Shown one piece after another: positions 1-7,474 of a stretch of DNA of 64,000 nucleotides; position 1 is the stretch's first letter; every line of letters begins with the position of its first letter. The stretch spans positions 1,756,001-1,820,000 of the forward strand of contig NZ_CAKLPY010000001.1 of assembly GCF_923079645.1 (NCBI RefSeq). The letters are read 5' to 3'. Both the position numbers and the translations under genes were made by a program. The stretch comes from Emticicia aquatica (GTDB lineage Bacteria > Bacteroidota > Bacteroidia > Cytophagales > Spirosomataceae). The notes under the pieces were generated by a model that did no database searches, was not told the DNA's origin, and worked only from the letters and a program-made list of their open reading frames with translations.

Positions 1-80
1 ATCCAATCGAAATTACGAAACGACCAAGTAATATTAAGAAAAAAGTTAAGATAAAACCGAAAACTGAGCCTAATGAGTAG
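1..80 (+). CDS. C-terminal tail of an upstream gene (partial)
   Basis: One forward frame is open from the window edge to a TAG at 78-80 and encodes about 25 residues rich in Lys, Pro and Glu, a typical basic low-complexity C-terminus. The other two forward frames stop earlier. It lies just before coaX on the same strand, so it is probably the end of the preceding gene in that operon. The product cannot be named from so short a tail, and the open frame could be chance. Confidence 0.35.
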   Translation, partial: PIEITKRPSNIKKKVKIKPKTEPNE

Positions 81-121
81 TAGTTCTTAAAATAACTTCA
101 CTCTTTTCAAAAGCAATATTC

Positions 122-922
122 ATGAATGAACAATTAGATTTTTGTGCAGCTATCGACATTGGAAATACATCCGCTAAAATTGGTTTTTTCGCAGAAAATA
201 ATTTAGTAGAAATACAGAAAGGTGTTTCAATAAACGATTTAAAAGAGCTTATTCTATTAAAAAATGTTAAAAATCTAATTGTTTCGTCAGTTACCAAAAG
301 TCAAAATGAATTGGAAGATTTTTTTGAACCATTACCAATCAATAAATTATTCCTTCATCCAAGTACTGAGATTCCAATAAAAAAAAATTATGAAACGCCC
401 CAAACGCTTGGAGCAGACCGAATTGCAGGAGCAGTTGGAGCGAACTTTTTGTTTCCAAATCAAAATATATTAATCATTGATATGGGAACGGCAATCAAAT
501 ATGACTACGTTTCGGCCAATAATTCGTTTGAAGGTGGGATAATTTCTCCAGGTATGCGGATACGATTTGAGGCACTCCATACGTTTACTAAAAGGTTGCC
601 GCTGGTTGAAGCCAATGGTATTCCTGATTTAATTGGTAAAAATACAACCACCTGTATTCAAAGCGGGGTTATTAATGGAATCATCGCTGAGCTTAATGGA
701 ATGGTTGAAAACTACAAAAAATTAGGTAAATTTAGAGTTATCTTATGTGGTGGCGACGCTCCTTTCTTTGAAAGTCAAATAAAAAAGCCGACCTTTGCAG
801 TTCAATTTACGAATGAAGCAAATCAAATAGCTGAAAATGCTATTTTTTCAATAGAACATATCCCAAATTTGACCTTAATTGGTCTGAACAGAATTTTACA
901 ATACAATGTTGAAAAAAAATAA
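122..922 (+). CDS. coaX: Type III pantothenate kinase
   Basis: Phosphorylates pantothenate with ATP, the first step of coenzyme A synthesis, in the cytoplasm. The 266-residue length fits the type III (CoaX) family. Visible motifs of this ASKHA-fold kinase are the N-terminal phosphate loop DIGNTSAK (residues 12-19), GADR (97-100) and the second phosphate motif DMGTA (120-124). In this family the Asp of the last two motifs binds pantothenate and metal. The ATG at 122 places the DxGNT motif at the usual distance from the N-terminus. The last 17 bases overlap the start of the next gene, which suggests translational coupling to the outer-membrane protein that follows. Confidence 0.95.
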   Translation: MNEQLDFCAAIDIGNTSAKIGFFAENNLVEIQKGVSINDLKELILLKNVKNLIVSSVTKSQNELEDFFEPLPINKLFLHPSTEIPIKKNYETPQTLGADRIAGAVGANFLFPNQNILIIDMGTAIKYDYVSANNSFEGGIISPGMRIRFEALHTFTKRLPLVEANGIPDLIGKNTTTCIQSGVINGIIAELNGMVENYKKLGKFRVILCGGDAPFFESQIKKPTFAVQFTNEANQIAENAIFSIEHIPNLTLIGLNRILQYNVEKK

Positions 923-2201
923 CCTAACTGCTTACTTAATTATCAGTATTTTAACAATTACTGAAACTTTCGCACAAAAAGAATCTCGCCTTTATGGTAA
1001 CTCTCCTTATTCTGCATTAGGTATTGGTGATATTTACTCTGGTAGCTCTATTGCAAATGATGCAATGGGTGGAACAGGTCTTTCTTTCGGAAACGGAATT
1101 TATGTCAATACAATCAATCCAGCTTTGTTGGCCAAAAGTCGCTATGTCGCATTTAACACTGGCCTTCGAGGACAATACAAAAAACTTTCAAACGGTACAC
1201 TTTCACAAACAGATTTTGGAATGAATCTTAGCCATATAACATTGGCATTTCCGATAAAAACCAAATGGACAACAGCCATCACAATGCAGCCATATTCGGG
1301 TGTTGACCACGAAGCTCGTTTTACACAAACAATTACTGGTACTGACAAATCTGTTCAGCATAACTATAAAGGATTGGGTGGTTTATCAAAAGCAGCAGTT
1401 ACGAATGGTTTTTTGGTTGGGAAAAAATTGTATTTAGGAGCTGAAGTGGGTTATTACTTTGGAAATTTTACAAGAGATACAACTTCACGTTTATTGGTTA
1501 CAAGTGAAGATTTTTATTTAAGATATACAGACCGTGTTTCTGTAAGTGGTTTTGAATTTAAAACAGGCTTTGCATTTCAACAAAAAATTGCAGAAAAATG
1601 GAATTTGAATGTTGGAGGAACTTATGAACTACAAAGTAAATTAAATGGCGAAAGAATTAGAAGTTTTACAACACTTTATGACCAAGGAAATGGACCAAAA
1701 ATCATAAAAAAACCAGATACTCTTGCTCTTTATAATGGCGGAATAACGCTTCCTTCAAGATATGCAATAGGTTTTAGTCTCGAAAGCCCTTATAAATGGA
1801 CATTTGCAGTAGAATATAGCCGTCAAGATTGGACTAAATACTTAAATTTTGATGGAAAATCAGAAAGTAATCTTACTGTAAGTGAAAAATTTGCCTTTGG
1901 TATTGAATATTTACCAAAATACTCTTCAACAAAATACTTAAATCAAGTTTTTTATCGTGCTGGTTTTCAACAAGTTAAAACCCCCTATTTAGTAAACGGA
2001 ACACACATTAAAGATAACAGTTTTTCATTCGGATTATCTACTCCACTTGCTTATCGTAGCGTTAGTTATATCGACCTTTCTTTATCCGTTGGAAATCGAG
2101 GTGTTATTGGAAACGGCTTAGTAAAAGAAAATTACGTTAAAATTGCACTGGGATTCTCATTGATGGATACTCGTTGGTTCTTAAAACCAAAAATTGATTA
2201 A
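906..2201 (+). CDS. OmpP1/FadL-like outer-membrane beta-barrel protein
   Basis: A 431-residue protein with an N-terminal signal peptide ending near TFAQ (residues 20-23). Next comes the pattern common in Bacteroidota barrel proteins of the OmpP1/PorV type: NSPYSALGIGD, then NDAMGGTG and a Asn-Pro-Ala motif (INPALL), followed by alternating amphipathic strands to the C-terminus. It is probably an outer-membrane channel or assembly factor; the substrate is unknown. It starts inside coaX and is followed 20 bases later by lptC, so the three look like one transcription unit combining a cofactor gene with envelope genes. A paralogue-like protein of the same general type lies at 52579-54102. Family assignment rests on pattern, not on a search. 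Confidence 0.6.
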   Translation: MLKKNNLTAYLIISILTITETFAQKESRLYGNSPYSALGIGDIYSGSSIANDAMGGTGLSFGNGIYVNTINPALLAKSRYVAFNTGLRGQYKKLSNGTLSQTDFGMNLSHITLAFPIKTKWTTAITMQPYSGVDHEARFTQTITGTDKSVQHNYKGLGGLSKAAVTNGFLVGKKLYLGAEVGYYFGNFTRDTTSRLLVTSEDFYLRYTDRVSVSGFEFKTGFAFQQKIAEKWNLNVGGTYELQSKLNGERIRSFTTLYDQGNGPKIIKKPDTLALYNGGITLPSRYAIGFSLESPYKWTFAVEYSRQDWTKYLNFDGKSESNLTVSEKFAFGIEYLPKYSSTKYLNQVFYRAGFQQVKTPYLVNGTHIKDNSFSFGLSTPLAYRSVSYIDLSLSVGNRGVIGNGLVKENYVKIALGFSLMDTRWFLKPKID

Positions 2202-2221
2202 TCTACATCAAATTGTTAGTA

Positions 2222-2818
2222 ATGCGTCAGAATCTCCATACATACATAAAAAAACTAAGTTTTGTTGGCATTATAACTTCTGTTTTTTTCTTTTTTTCCT
2301 GTGAAGAAAAGAAAAAAACAGAAGTGTATCAACGTTATAACGGTCCATTAATGGCAACTGAAAACTTAAATGTAATGTACAGTGATTCTGGACGAACTAC
2401 GGTTCGATTAACTACTGCTCGTCAACTTAAATTTCAAAACGAAGACGAAGTTTATCCAAAAGCAGTTTATGTCACGTTTTTTGATAAAAATGGTGTAGAA
2501 TACTCTTCATTAAGAGGCGATTCGGGTCGATATGTAAAAAGTGAGGGTCTTTATAAAGTTATGGGAAATGTTTTCTTTTTTAATCGTTTGAAACAACAAA
2601 GCCTTTCAACAGACTTACTAAATTGGAGTCCTATCAGAAAAAAAGTCTATACTGACTTAAAATTCACTATCAAAACACCACTTGAAGAACTTCACGGCGT
2701 TGGAATGGACGCTGACCAAGATTTTACTCACTACACCATGCGTAAAGCAAAAGGTTCATTCGCCGTTGATTCTCTCAATGCAAAAAACGACGCTGCCGTT
2801 GATACCACGAGTAATTGA
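2222..2818 (+). CDS. lptC: LPS export periplasmic protein LptC (lipoprotein form)
   Basis: LptC bridges the inner-membrane LptBFG transporter to LptA during lipopolysaccharide transport. The 198-residue protein starts with a hydrophobic segment and a lipobox-like FFSC, so it is anchored as a lipoprotein, which is common for Bacteroidota LptC, rather than by a transmembrane helix. The middle shows the LptC/OstA beta-jellyroll pattern: MYSDSGRTTVRLTTARQL, YPKAVYVTFFDKNG, LRGDSGRY, GNVFFFN. The Ser-Leu-Arg-Gly-Asp-Ser-Gly strand is typical. The ATG at 2222 is preferred over an in-frame TTG at 2213 because it gives a cleaner signal peptide. It follows the outer-membrane protein gene with a 20-base gap. 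Confidence 0.82.
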   Translation: MRQNLHTYIKKLSFVGIITSVFFFFSCEEKKKTEVYQRYNGPLMATENLNVMYSDSGRTTVRLTTARQLKFQNEDEVYPKAVYVTFFDKNGVEYSSLRGDSGRYVKSEGLYKVMGNVFFFNRLKQQSLSTDLLNWSPIRKKVYTDLKFTIKTPLEELHGVGMDADQDFTHYTMRKAKGSFAVDSLNAKNDAAVDTTSN

Positions 2819-2889
2819 GTCGAAGTAAGCTTTTCAAATCTTTTATAAAAAATCATTGTCTTTTCTACACGCATTCCTAAAATTCGCTC

Positions 2890-2897
2890 TAAATTTG
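2890..2897 (+). promoter_or_regulatory. Candidate -7 box for recN
   Basis: TAAATTTG matches the Bacteroidota -7 consensus TAnnTTTG. It lies 49 bases before the recN start. No TTG is present at the usual 18-21 base distance upstream, so only half of the promoter is visible. Confidence 0.35.
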
Positions 2898-2945
2898 CTA
2901 TTCAAAAAAAATAAAGCCTAATCACGCAAATAAAGCCAGATTTTC

Positions 2946-4604
2946 ATGCTTTCACATTTATTAATCAAAAATTACGCTCTTATTGAGCATCTTGAACTTA
3001 GTCCAGATGCACATTTCAATATTGTAACTGGCGAAACAGGAGCTGGTAAATCAATCATGCTCGGAGCAATTGGTTTGCTTTTGGGAAATCGTGCCGATAC
3101 AAAAACCCTTTATAACGAATCCGAAAAATGTATCATCGAAGGCACTTTTGATATGTCGGGTTTTTATGTGAAAAATATTTTTGAAGAAGAAGAATTAGAC
3201 TTTGAAAGTTCATGCATTGTTCGTCGTGAAATTGCCCCAAATGGAAAATCAAGAGCTTTTATCAATGATACGCCCGTTACGCTCGAAACTTTACGTAAAA
3301 TTTCTTCGCAATTAATGGATATTCATTCGCAACACGATTCAATTTTACTCGGTTCAAATGAATATCAACTACAAATTGTTGATACTTACGCCCAGTGTCA
3401 TGATAAATTGGTTGAATACCAAGAAAAGTATCGTACTTACAAAAAACTTCAAGACGCGTATCAACAATTACAAGTTGAGGCTGACCAAAATAAAAAAGAA
3501 TTTGATTACAATAATTTCCAATTAGAAGAACTTGTTAAAGCAAAAATTGATCATAACGAGCAAGAACAGCTTGAACAAGAATTAAATATTTTGGAACATG
3601 CCGAAGAAGTGAAACTTCGTCTAAAAACAGTTTACGAATACCTCAATAATTCGGAACAATCAATTCTTTCAATTCTTCAATTGACTGTGAATAGTCTAAA
3701 TCCAATTGCAAGCTATTCGCCTGATTATCAACAATATAAGGATAGAATTCAAAGTTGTTTACTTGAATTAAAAGACGTTTCTCGTGACATTGAATCGGAA
3801 GAAGACGATATTGAATTAGATGGTCAAAAAATTATCGAGATTCAAGGTAGATTAAATCTATTATATAAACTTCAACAAAAACACGCAGTAAAATCAAATG
3901 GAGAATTGCTGGAAATTCAAGCAATTTTAGAAGAAAAAGTAAGTAAAGTACTTAATCTAAGTGAAAATCTTTCGGCTGCTAAAGAACGAGTAAATAAAGC
4001 TTTTGAATCGGCCAATAAAGTAGCAGAATCATTATCGAAAGCGAGACAAAAAGTACTTACTGAAATTGAAAAAAGAGTTGTGGGTTTATTAATTGAACTT
4101 GGAATGCCGAACGCAACACTCAAAATTCAGCACCAAAATATTCAGCTAAACAGTGAAGGTATTGACCAAATTAATTTTCTTTTCAGTGCTAATAAAGGTG
4201 TAACTCCAAGACAATTGAAAGATGTTGCGTCAGGAGGTGAATTTTCTCGTTTAATGTTGGCAATCAAATATGTTTTGGGCGATAAACGTTCGTTGCCAAC
4301 CATTATTTTTGACGAAATTGACACAGGAATTTCTGGAGAAGTTGCCATTAAAGTTGGAAAAATGATGCGTGAAATGGCTCAAAGTATTCAAGTAATTGCC
4401 ATTACACATTTGCATCAAATTGCTGGGCGTGGTTCTTCACATTTCTTTGTTTATAAAGATAATTCATCAAGTAAAACAGTTAGCCGTATCAAAACGTTAT
4501 CAAAAGATGAACGCATTGTAGAAATTGCTAAAATGATTGGAGGAGAAAATCCTTCTGAAAGTGCCATTCACAGTGCCATCGAAATGCTCGGAATTAATGT
4601 TTAG
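2946..4604 (+). CDS. recN: DNA repair ATPase RecN
   Basis: SMC-like ATPase that helps double-strand-break repair by recombination. The 552-residue length is normal. The Walker A motif GETGAGKS is at residues 29-36. The C-terminal half has the ABC signature region (DVASGGEFSRL) and Walker B (TIIFDEIDTGISG). Between them is a long Glu/Gln/Lys-rich coiled coil interrupted by a hinge. A late His of the switch (AITHLHQIA) is also present. It has its own candidate promoter and stands between lptC and a small lipoprotein gene. Confidence 0.96.
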   Translation: MLSHLLIKNYALIEHLELSPDAHFNIVTGETGAGKSIMLGAIGLLLGNRADTKTLYNESEKCIIEGTFDMSGFYVKNIFEEEELDFESSCIVRREIAPNGKSRAFINDTPVTLETLRKISSQLMDIHSQHDSILLGSNEYQLQIVDTYAQCHDKLVEYQEKYRTYKKLQDAYQQLQVEADQNKKEFDYNNFQLEELVKAKIDHNEQEQLEQELNILEHAEEVKLRLKTVYEYLNNSEQSILSILQLTVNSLNPIASYSPDYQQYKDRIQSCLLELKDVSRDIESEEDDIELDGQKIIEIQGRLNLLYKLQQKHAVKSNGELLEIQAILEEKVSKVLNLSENLSAAKERVNKAFESANKVAESLSKARQKVLTEIEKRVVGLLIELGMPNATLKIQHQNIQLNSEGIDQINFLFSANKGVTPRQLKDVASGGEFSRLMLAIKYVLGDKRSLPTIIFDEIDTGISGEVAIKVGKMMREMAQSIQVIAITHLHQIAGRGSSHFFVYKDNSSSKTVSRIKTLSKDERIVEIAKMIGGENPSESAIHSAIEMLGINV

Positions 4605-4651
4605 GCAAAGTTTTCTAATTCAAATTTTATAATTTTTCTAAATCAAACAAT

Positions 4652-5041
4652 ATGAAAAAAATACTTGCATCAATTATTCTACTTTTTGCAGTTGCTTGTA
4701 CTGATAAAGTGGCTGAAGAATCAGCGAAATTAAAAGCAGAAACTTTCAAAATACACGACGATGTAATGCCAATTAGCATGAATTTGGAAGATTTAAAAGC
4801 GAATGTGATGAAAAAAGCAGAATCAGATTCGACTTTAAAATCTACCGCTTTGGATATTTCTCTGGAATTAGATAAAGCATATACCTCAATGGAAGAATGG
4901 ATGCCCAAACTAGGCGAAGCAGCAGAGATGAAAGATGGCGAAGAAAAATTAAAAGTTTTTGTCTCATTGAAAACAGAAGGTGAACAAATTAAACAAAAAA
5001 CCCTTGACGCCAAGAAAAAAGCAGAGGATTTTTTGAAATAA
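4652..5041 (+). CDS. Small helical lipoprotein of unknown function
   Basis: A 129-residue protein with a short signal peptide and lipobox (AVAC, Cys16). The remaining sequence is almost wholly Lys/Glu/Ala/Leu-rich and predicted helical, probably a two- or three-helix coiled coil in the periplasm. Asp- and Met-rich stretches (HDDVMPISMN, MEEWMPKLGEAAEM) resemble the small helical lipoproteins found beside copper or cytochrome genes in Cytophagales, but I cannot name a family. It sits between recN and the SCO gene and is co-directional with both. Confidence 0.7.
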   Translation: MKKILASIILLFAVACTDKVAEESAKLKAETFKIHDDVMPISMNLEDLKANVMKKAESDSTLKSTALDISLELDKAYTSMEEWMPKLGEAAEMKDGEEKLKVFVSLKTEGEQIKQKTLDAKKKAEDFLK

Positions 5042-5112
5042 TTTATCTTAAATATTCACAAAAAAATTCTGCTAAGTTTTCAAATACTTGCAGGATTCTT
5101 TGTAATTGTATT

Positions 5113-5748
5113 ATGAAAACAAGCCATAAATTAAGTAGTTTTTTAGTTTTATTGAACGGATTTATTTTCCTGTTTTCTTGTGAAAATACCCACCGAAAAC
5201 TTCCAATCTTGGGCGAAAGAGATTTCGTCAACGGCGATTCGGTTTATCATACAATTCCTGATTTTTCTTTTGTGAATCAAGATAGTACTGAAATAACCAA
5301 TAAAACATTTGAAGGAAAAATCTATGTCGCCGATTTCTTTTTTACAACTTGTCCAACTATTTGTCCAATTATGAAAAAACAAATGTTGAGAGTTTATGAA
5401 AAATACAAAGAAAATCCACAAGTTGGCATTTTATCACATACCATTGACCCAAGACACGATTCTGTTAAGGTTTTAAAGGAATATGCTATTCGTTTGGGAG
5501 TAAGCAAAGGTAATTGGCAATTTGTGACTGGTGAAAAAGAAAAAATCTATACAATTGGTGAAAAGTCATATTATGTTACAGCAGGGGAAGATTCAAGTGC
5601 AGCGGGTGGAATTATCCACAGCGGAGCTTTCATTTTGGTTGATACAAAAAGACGAGTAAGAGGCATTTATGACGGAACTAAGGAAGAAGATGTAACAAAA
5701 TTATTGAAAGACATGGATATATTATTAACGGAAAAAGATGAAAAATAA
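5113..5748 (+). CDS. SCO1/SenC family copper-binding thioredoxin-fold lipoprotein
   Basis: SCO proteins deliver copper to, or reduce cysteines of, the CuA site of cytochrome oxidase. The 211-residue protein carries a signal peptide with lipobox FSC (Cys23), the copper-binding CPTIC motif (Cys80 and Cys84) in a thioredoxin fold, and the third ligand His169 in GGIIHSGAF. Its last 11 bases overlap the cytochrome c gene, so the two are almost certainly co-expressed and act in respiration on the outer face of the inner membrane. Confidence 0.92.
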   Translation: MKTSHKLSSFLVLLNGFIFLFSCENTHRKLPILGERDFVNGDSVYHTIPDFSFVNQDSTEITNKTFEGKIYVADFFFTTCPTICPIMKKQMLRVYEKYKENPQVGILSHTIDPRHDSVKVLKEYAIRLGVSKGNWQFVTGEKEKIYTIGEKSYYVTAGEDSSAAGGIIHSGAFILVDTKRRVRGIYDGTKEEDVTKLLKDMDILLTEKDEK

Positions 5749-6259
5749 AATTCAAACGTTAAAATTGGAAATACGTGATACAAAATACGATGAATTTGAA
5801 AATTCAATATTTTTCAAATTGTTGCAGTATTTATATAGACTATTGAAAATCGTTTTTTCCAAAACATTTATACTGTTATTATTAAGTGCTACTCTAACCT
5901 CTTGTCAATCAGAAGAGAAAATAAAATTAGAACAATATTATATTGGCGGCAAAGAAATATACGAGCAAAATTGTGCTAATTGTCACCAAAAAGATGGAAA
6001 AGGCTTACAGAATCTTTATCCACCTATTGCTGGAAGTGATTTTTTGAAGAATAAAGATAAAGTTATTTGGCTAATCAAAAATGGCTCGAAAGACACTATT
6101 TCAGTAAATGGAAAAACATTTAGCCAACCAATGCCTGCTAATATTCATTTACAAAATTTAGATATTGCTGAAGTTGTAACTTACATTTATAACGAATGGA
6201 AAGTAGATAACAAAATCACAGAAGTTTCAGAAGTTGAGAAAGTTTTGAATAAAAATTAG
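5738..6259 (+). CDS. Lipoprotein c-type cytochrome (monoheme)
   Basis: Contains one haem c site CANCH (Cys79, Cys82, His83), the usual PPIAGSD segment and the distal-ligand region QPMPANI, so it is a class I cytochrome c of about 100 residues. The sorting signal is a hydrophobic stretch ending in LTSC (Cys56), which would make it a lipoprotein. About 40 charged residues precede that signal if translation starts at the overlapping ATG; this is too long for a signal peptide. A TTG at 5820 just before the hydrophobic part may be the true start. Coupled to the SCO gene upstream. Its stop overlaps the convergent SdpI-like gene by four bases. Confidence 0.88.
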   Translation: MKNKIQTLKLEIRDTKYDEFENSIFFKLLQYLYRLLKIVFSKTFILLLLSATLTSCQSEEKIKLEQYYIGGKEIYEQNCANCHQKDGKGLQNLYPPIAGSDFLKNKDKVIWLIKNGSKDTISVNGKTFSQPMPANIHLQNLDIAEVVTYIYNEWKVDNKITEVSEVEKVLNKN

Positions 6260-6873
6260 ATTATGCTCCGAATCAATCGGATGGTAACGCCATAGAAAAT
6301 AACCATTCCTACAAATATTAATCCCCATGAAGTTAGGCTATTTTCATTGAAATAAAGGAAGAAAATAGTACCACAAATACCTACCCAAAAGAAAAGTTTA
6401 GCAGTAAAACGCTGAATTTTTCTTTTACTTTTCTCATCTTTTGGCTGTAAACTTTCGGACTTTTTAGTGAAAGAATTATTAGCAAATATACTTGATGGAT
6501 GTAAATTTTGCCTAAAATTTCCACTTGCAAACAAAAATAATGACAAAGCAACTCCCAAAAAACGAGGTTTATCATTATCTAGGTCAAATATTGAATAATA
6601 AAATAATATAATTCCTAAAGCGGCTAAATACGACGACCAAATTAGCCTAATTCGTTTATCACTTCTCAATAAAAAGTCCGCATTTGGCTTTTTGCTATCT
6701 AAATATTGCATGAAAAATGGCAAAAGATAGAAAAAAATCAAAGCCAATCCATATAAATACAAGTTACTTTTATGAGTTATCAAGAAATTGGGTTGCCAAT
6801 TTATTCCTAAATAAATAAAAGGGGTCAGAACAATTATCAAATTGAGCAACTCGAATGATAGATATTTTTTCAT
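6256..6873 (-). CDS. SdpI/DUF1648-like integral membrane protein
   Basis: A 205-residue protein with about six hydrophobic segments. The order resembles SdpI-family proteins: an N-terminal DUF1648-like hairpin, a segment with LDSKKPNADF followed by a helix, then a GNFRQNLHPSSIF stretch standing where SdpI proteins have their GN-x-IKPN-x-F-x-GIRTPW signature, then KRKIQRFTAKLFFWVGI, matching the conserved region before the last helices. In Bacillus subtilis SdpI gives immunity to the SdpC toxin and signals to SdpR. Here the signature is degenerate, with no GIRTPW. The gene lies directly behind an SdpR-type repressor, which supports the call more than sequence alone. Confidence 0.6.
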   Translation of the reverse strand: MKKYLSFELLNLIIVLTPFIYLGINWQPNFLITHKSNLYLYGLALIFFYLLPFFMQYLDSKKPNADFLLRSDKRIRLIWSSYLAALGIILFYYSIFDLDNDKPRFLGVALSLFLFASGNFRQNLHPSSIFANNSFTKKSESLQPKDEKSKRKIQRFTAKLFFWVGICGTIFFLYFNENSLTSWGLIFVGMVIFYGVTIRLIRSII

Positions 6874-6918
6874 CGTAGTATATGTTTTGATGAAATAATT
6901 GCTGCTTCAAAAATCAAT

Positions 6919-7218
6919 TTATTTACCAACGTGCAAACGAATTCTTGGTTTCTCAGTTTGTGTAGCAGGTTTAAACTGCATGAACCAAACCATAATCTCA
7001 TCCATAACAGTCATATTGAGGGAATAAAGCACAAATTGTCCTTTCTTGACTGAAGCAACCAAATCTGCTTGGCGAAGTAAATCTAAATGATGAGAAATAC
7101 TGGGCTTGCTCATATCAAACTTATCCGCAATGTCTCCAGCAGTCATATCTCCATCTTTTAGAAGTTCTAAAATTTCTCGGCGAGTAGCATCATTTAATGC
7201 ACGAAATAGGTTATTCAT
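6919..7218 (-). CDS. sdpR: SdpR-type ArsR-family transcriptional repressor
   Basis: A 99-residue winged-helix protein with the sequence pattern of autorepressor SdpR proteins: ALNDATRREILELLKDGDMTAGDI, then the recognition helix MSKPSISHHLDLLRQADLV and the wing KGQFVLYSLN. No metal-binding Cys pair of classical ArsR is present. The ATG at 7218 is chosen over one at 7236 because the latter falls inside the palindrome at 7235-7250 and gives a non-homologous N-terminal extension. The SdpI-like gene follows after 45 bases. By analogy with B. subtilis it represses its own operon until the membrane partner sequesters it; that mechanism is inferred here. Confidence 0.85.
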   Translation of the reverse strand: MNNLFRALNDATRREILELLKDGDMTAGDIADKFDMSKPSISHHLDLLRQADLVASVKKGQFVLYSLNMTVMDEIMVWFMQFKPATQTEKPRIRLHVGK

Positions 7219-7234
7219 AATAGTAATTTTAAAC

Positions 7235-7250
7235 ATTTGTTATTACAAAT
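7235..7250 (-). promoter_or_regulatory. Palindromic candidate operator of sdpR
   Basis: ATTTGT-TATT-ACAAAT is a perfect 6+6 inverted repeat with a 4-base centre, 17 bases before the sdpR start codon. On the minus strand it overlaps CATATTTG, one mismatch from the TAnnTTTG -7 box. Binding of the dimeric repressor here would block transcription, as expected for autorepression. Confidence 0.5.
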
Positions 7251-7415
7251 ATGTCATTCTTTTGAGTAAAAACAAAGTATTTTATTAAATATTTAGATAA
7301 GTTTCTAATTACATAAATTATTTAAATCGTTTCTCAAATATTTTTTAAATACTAAAAGTATTCTTAGAAAAACACAATTCTACAATCTAAATTCTAAGAT
7401 TAGTATATAAATTGT

Positions 7416-7423
7416 TATATTTG
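7416..7423 (+). promoter_or_regulatory. Candidate -7 box for thrA
   Basis: TATATTTG is a full match to TAnnTTTG and lies 52 bases before the thrA start. The upstream region is very AT-rich; no clear TTG lies at the right distance. Confidence 0.4.
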
Positions 7424-7449
7424 CGATAATAATTTATAATTTAAAAATT

Positions 7450-7471
7450 GCTCCCCTTTAGGGGCTGGGGG
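7450..7471 (+). repeat. GC-rich hairpin repeat in the thrA leader
   Basis: A G/C-rich block, CTCCCCTTTAGGGGCTGGGG, stands out in an otherwise AT-rich leader and ends three bases before the thrA ATG. CCCC-TTTA-GGGG forms a small hairpin. Sequences of this form (CCCCTTTAGGGG followed by more G) are known to me as dispersed intergenic repeats of Bacteroidota genomes. Only one copy is in this window, and it would occupy the ribosome-binding region. Confidence 0.5.
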
Positions 7472-7474
7472 TTT

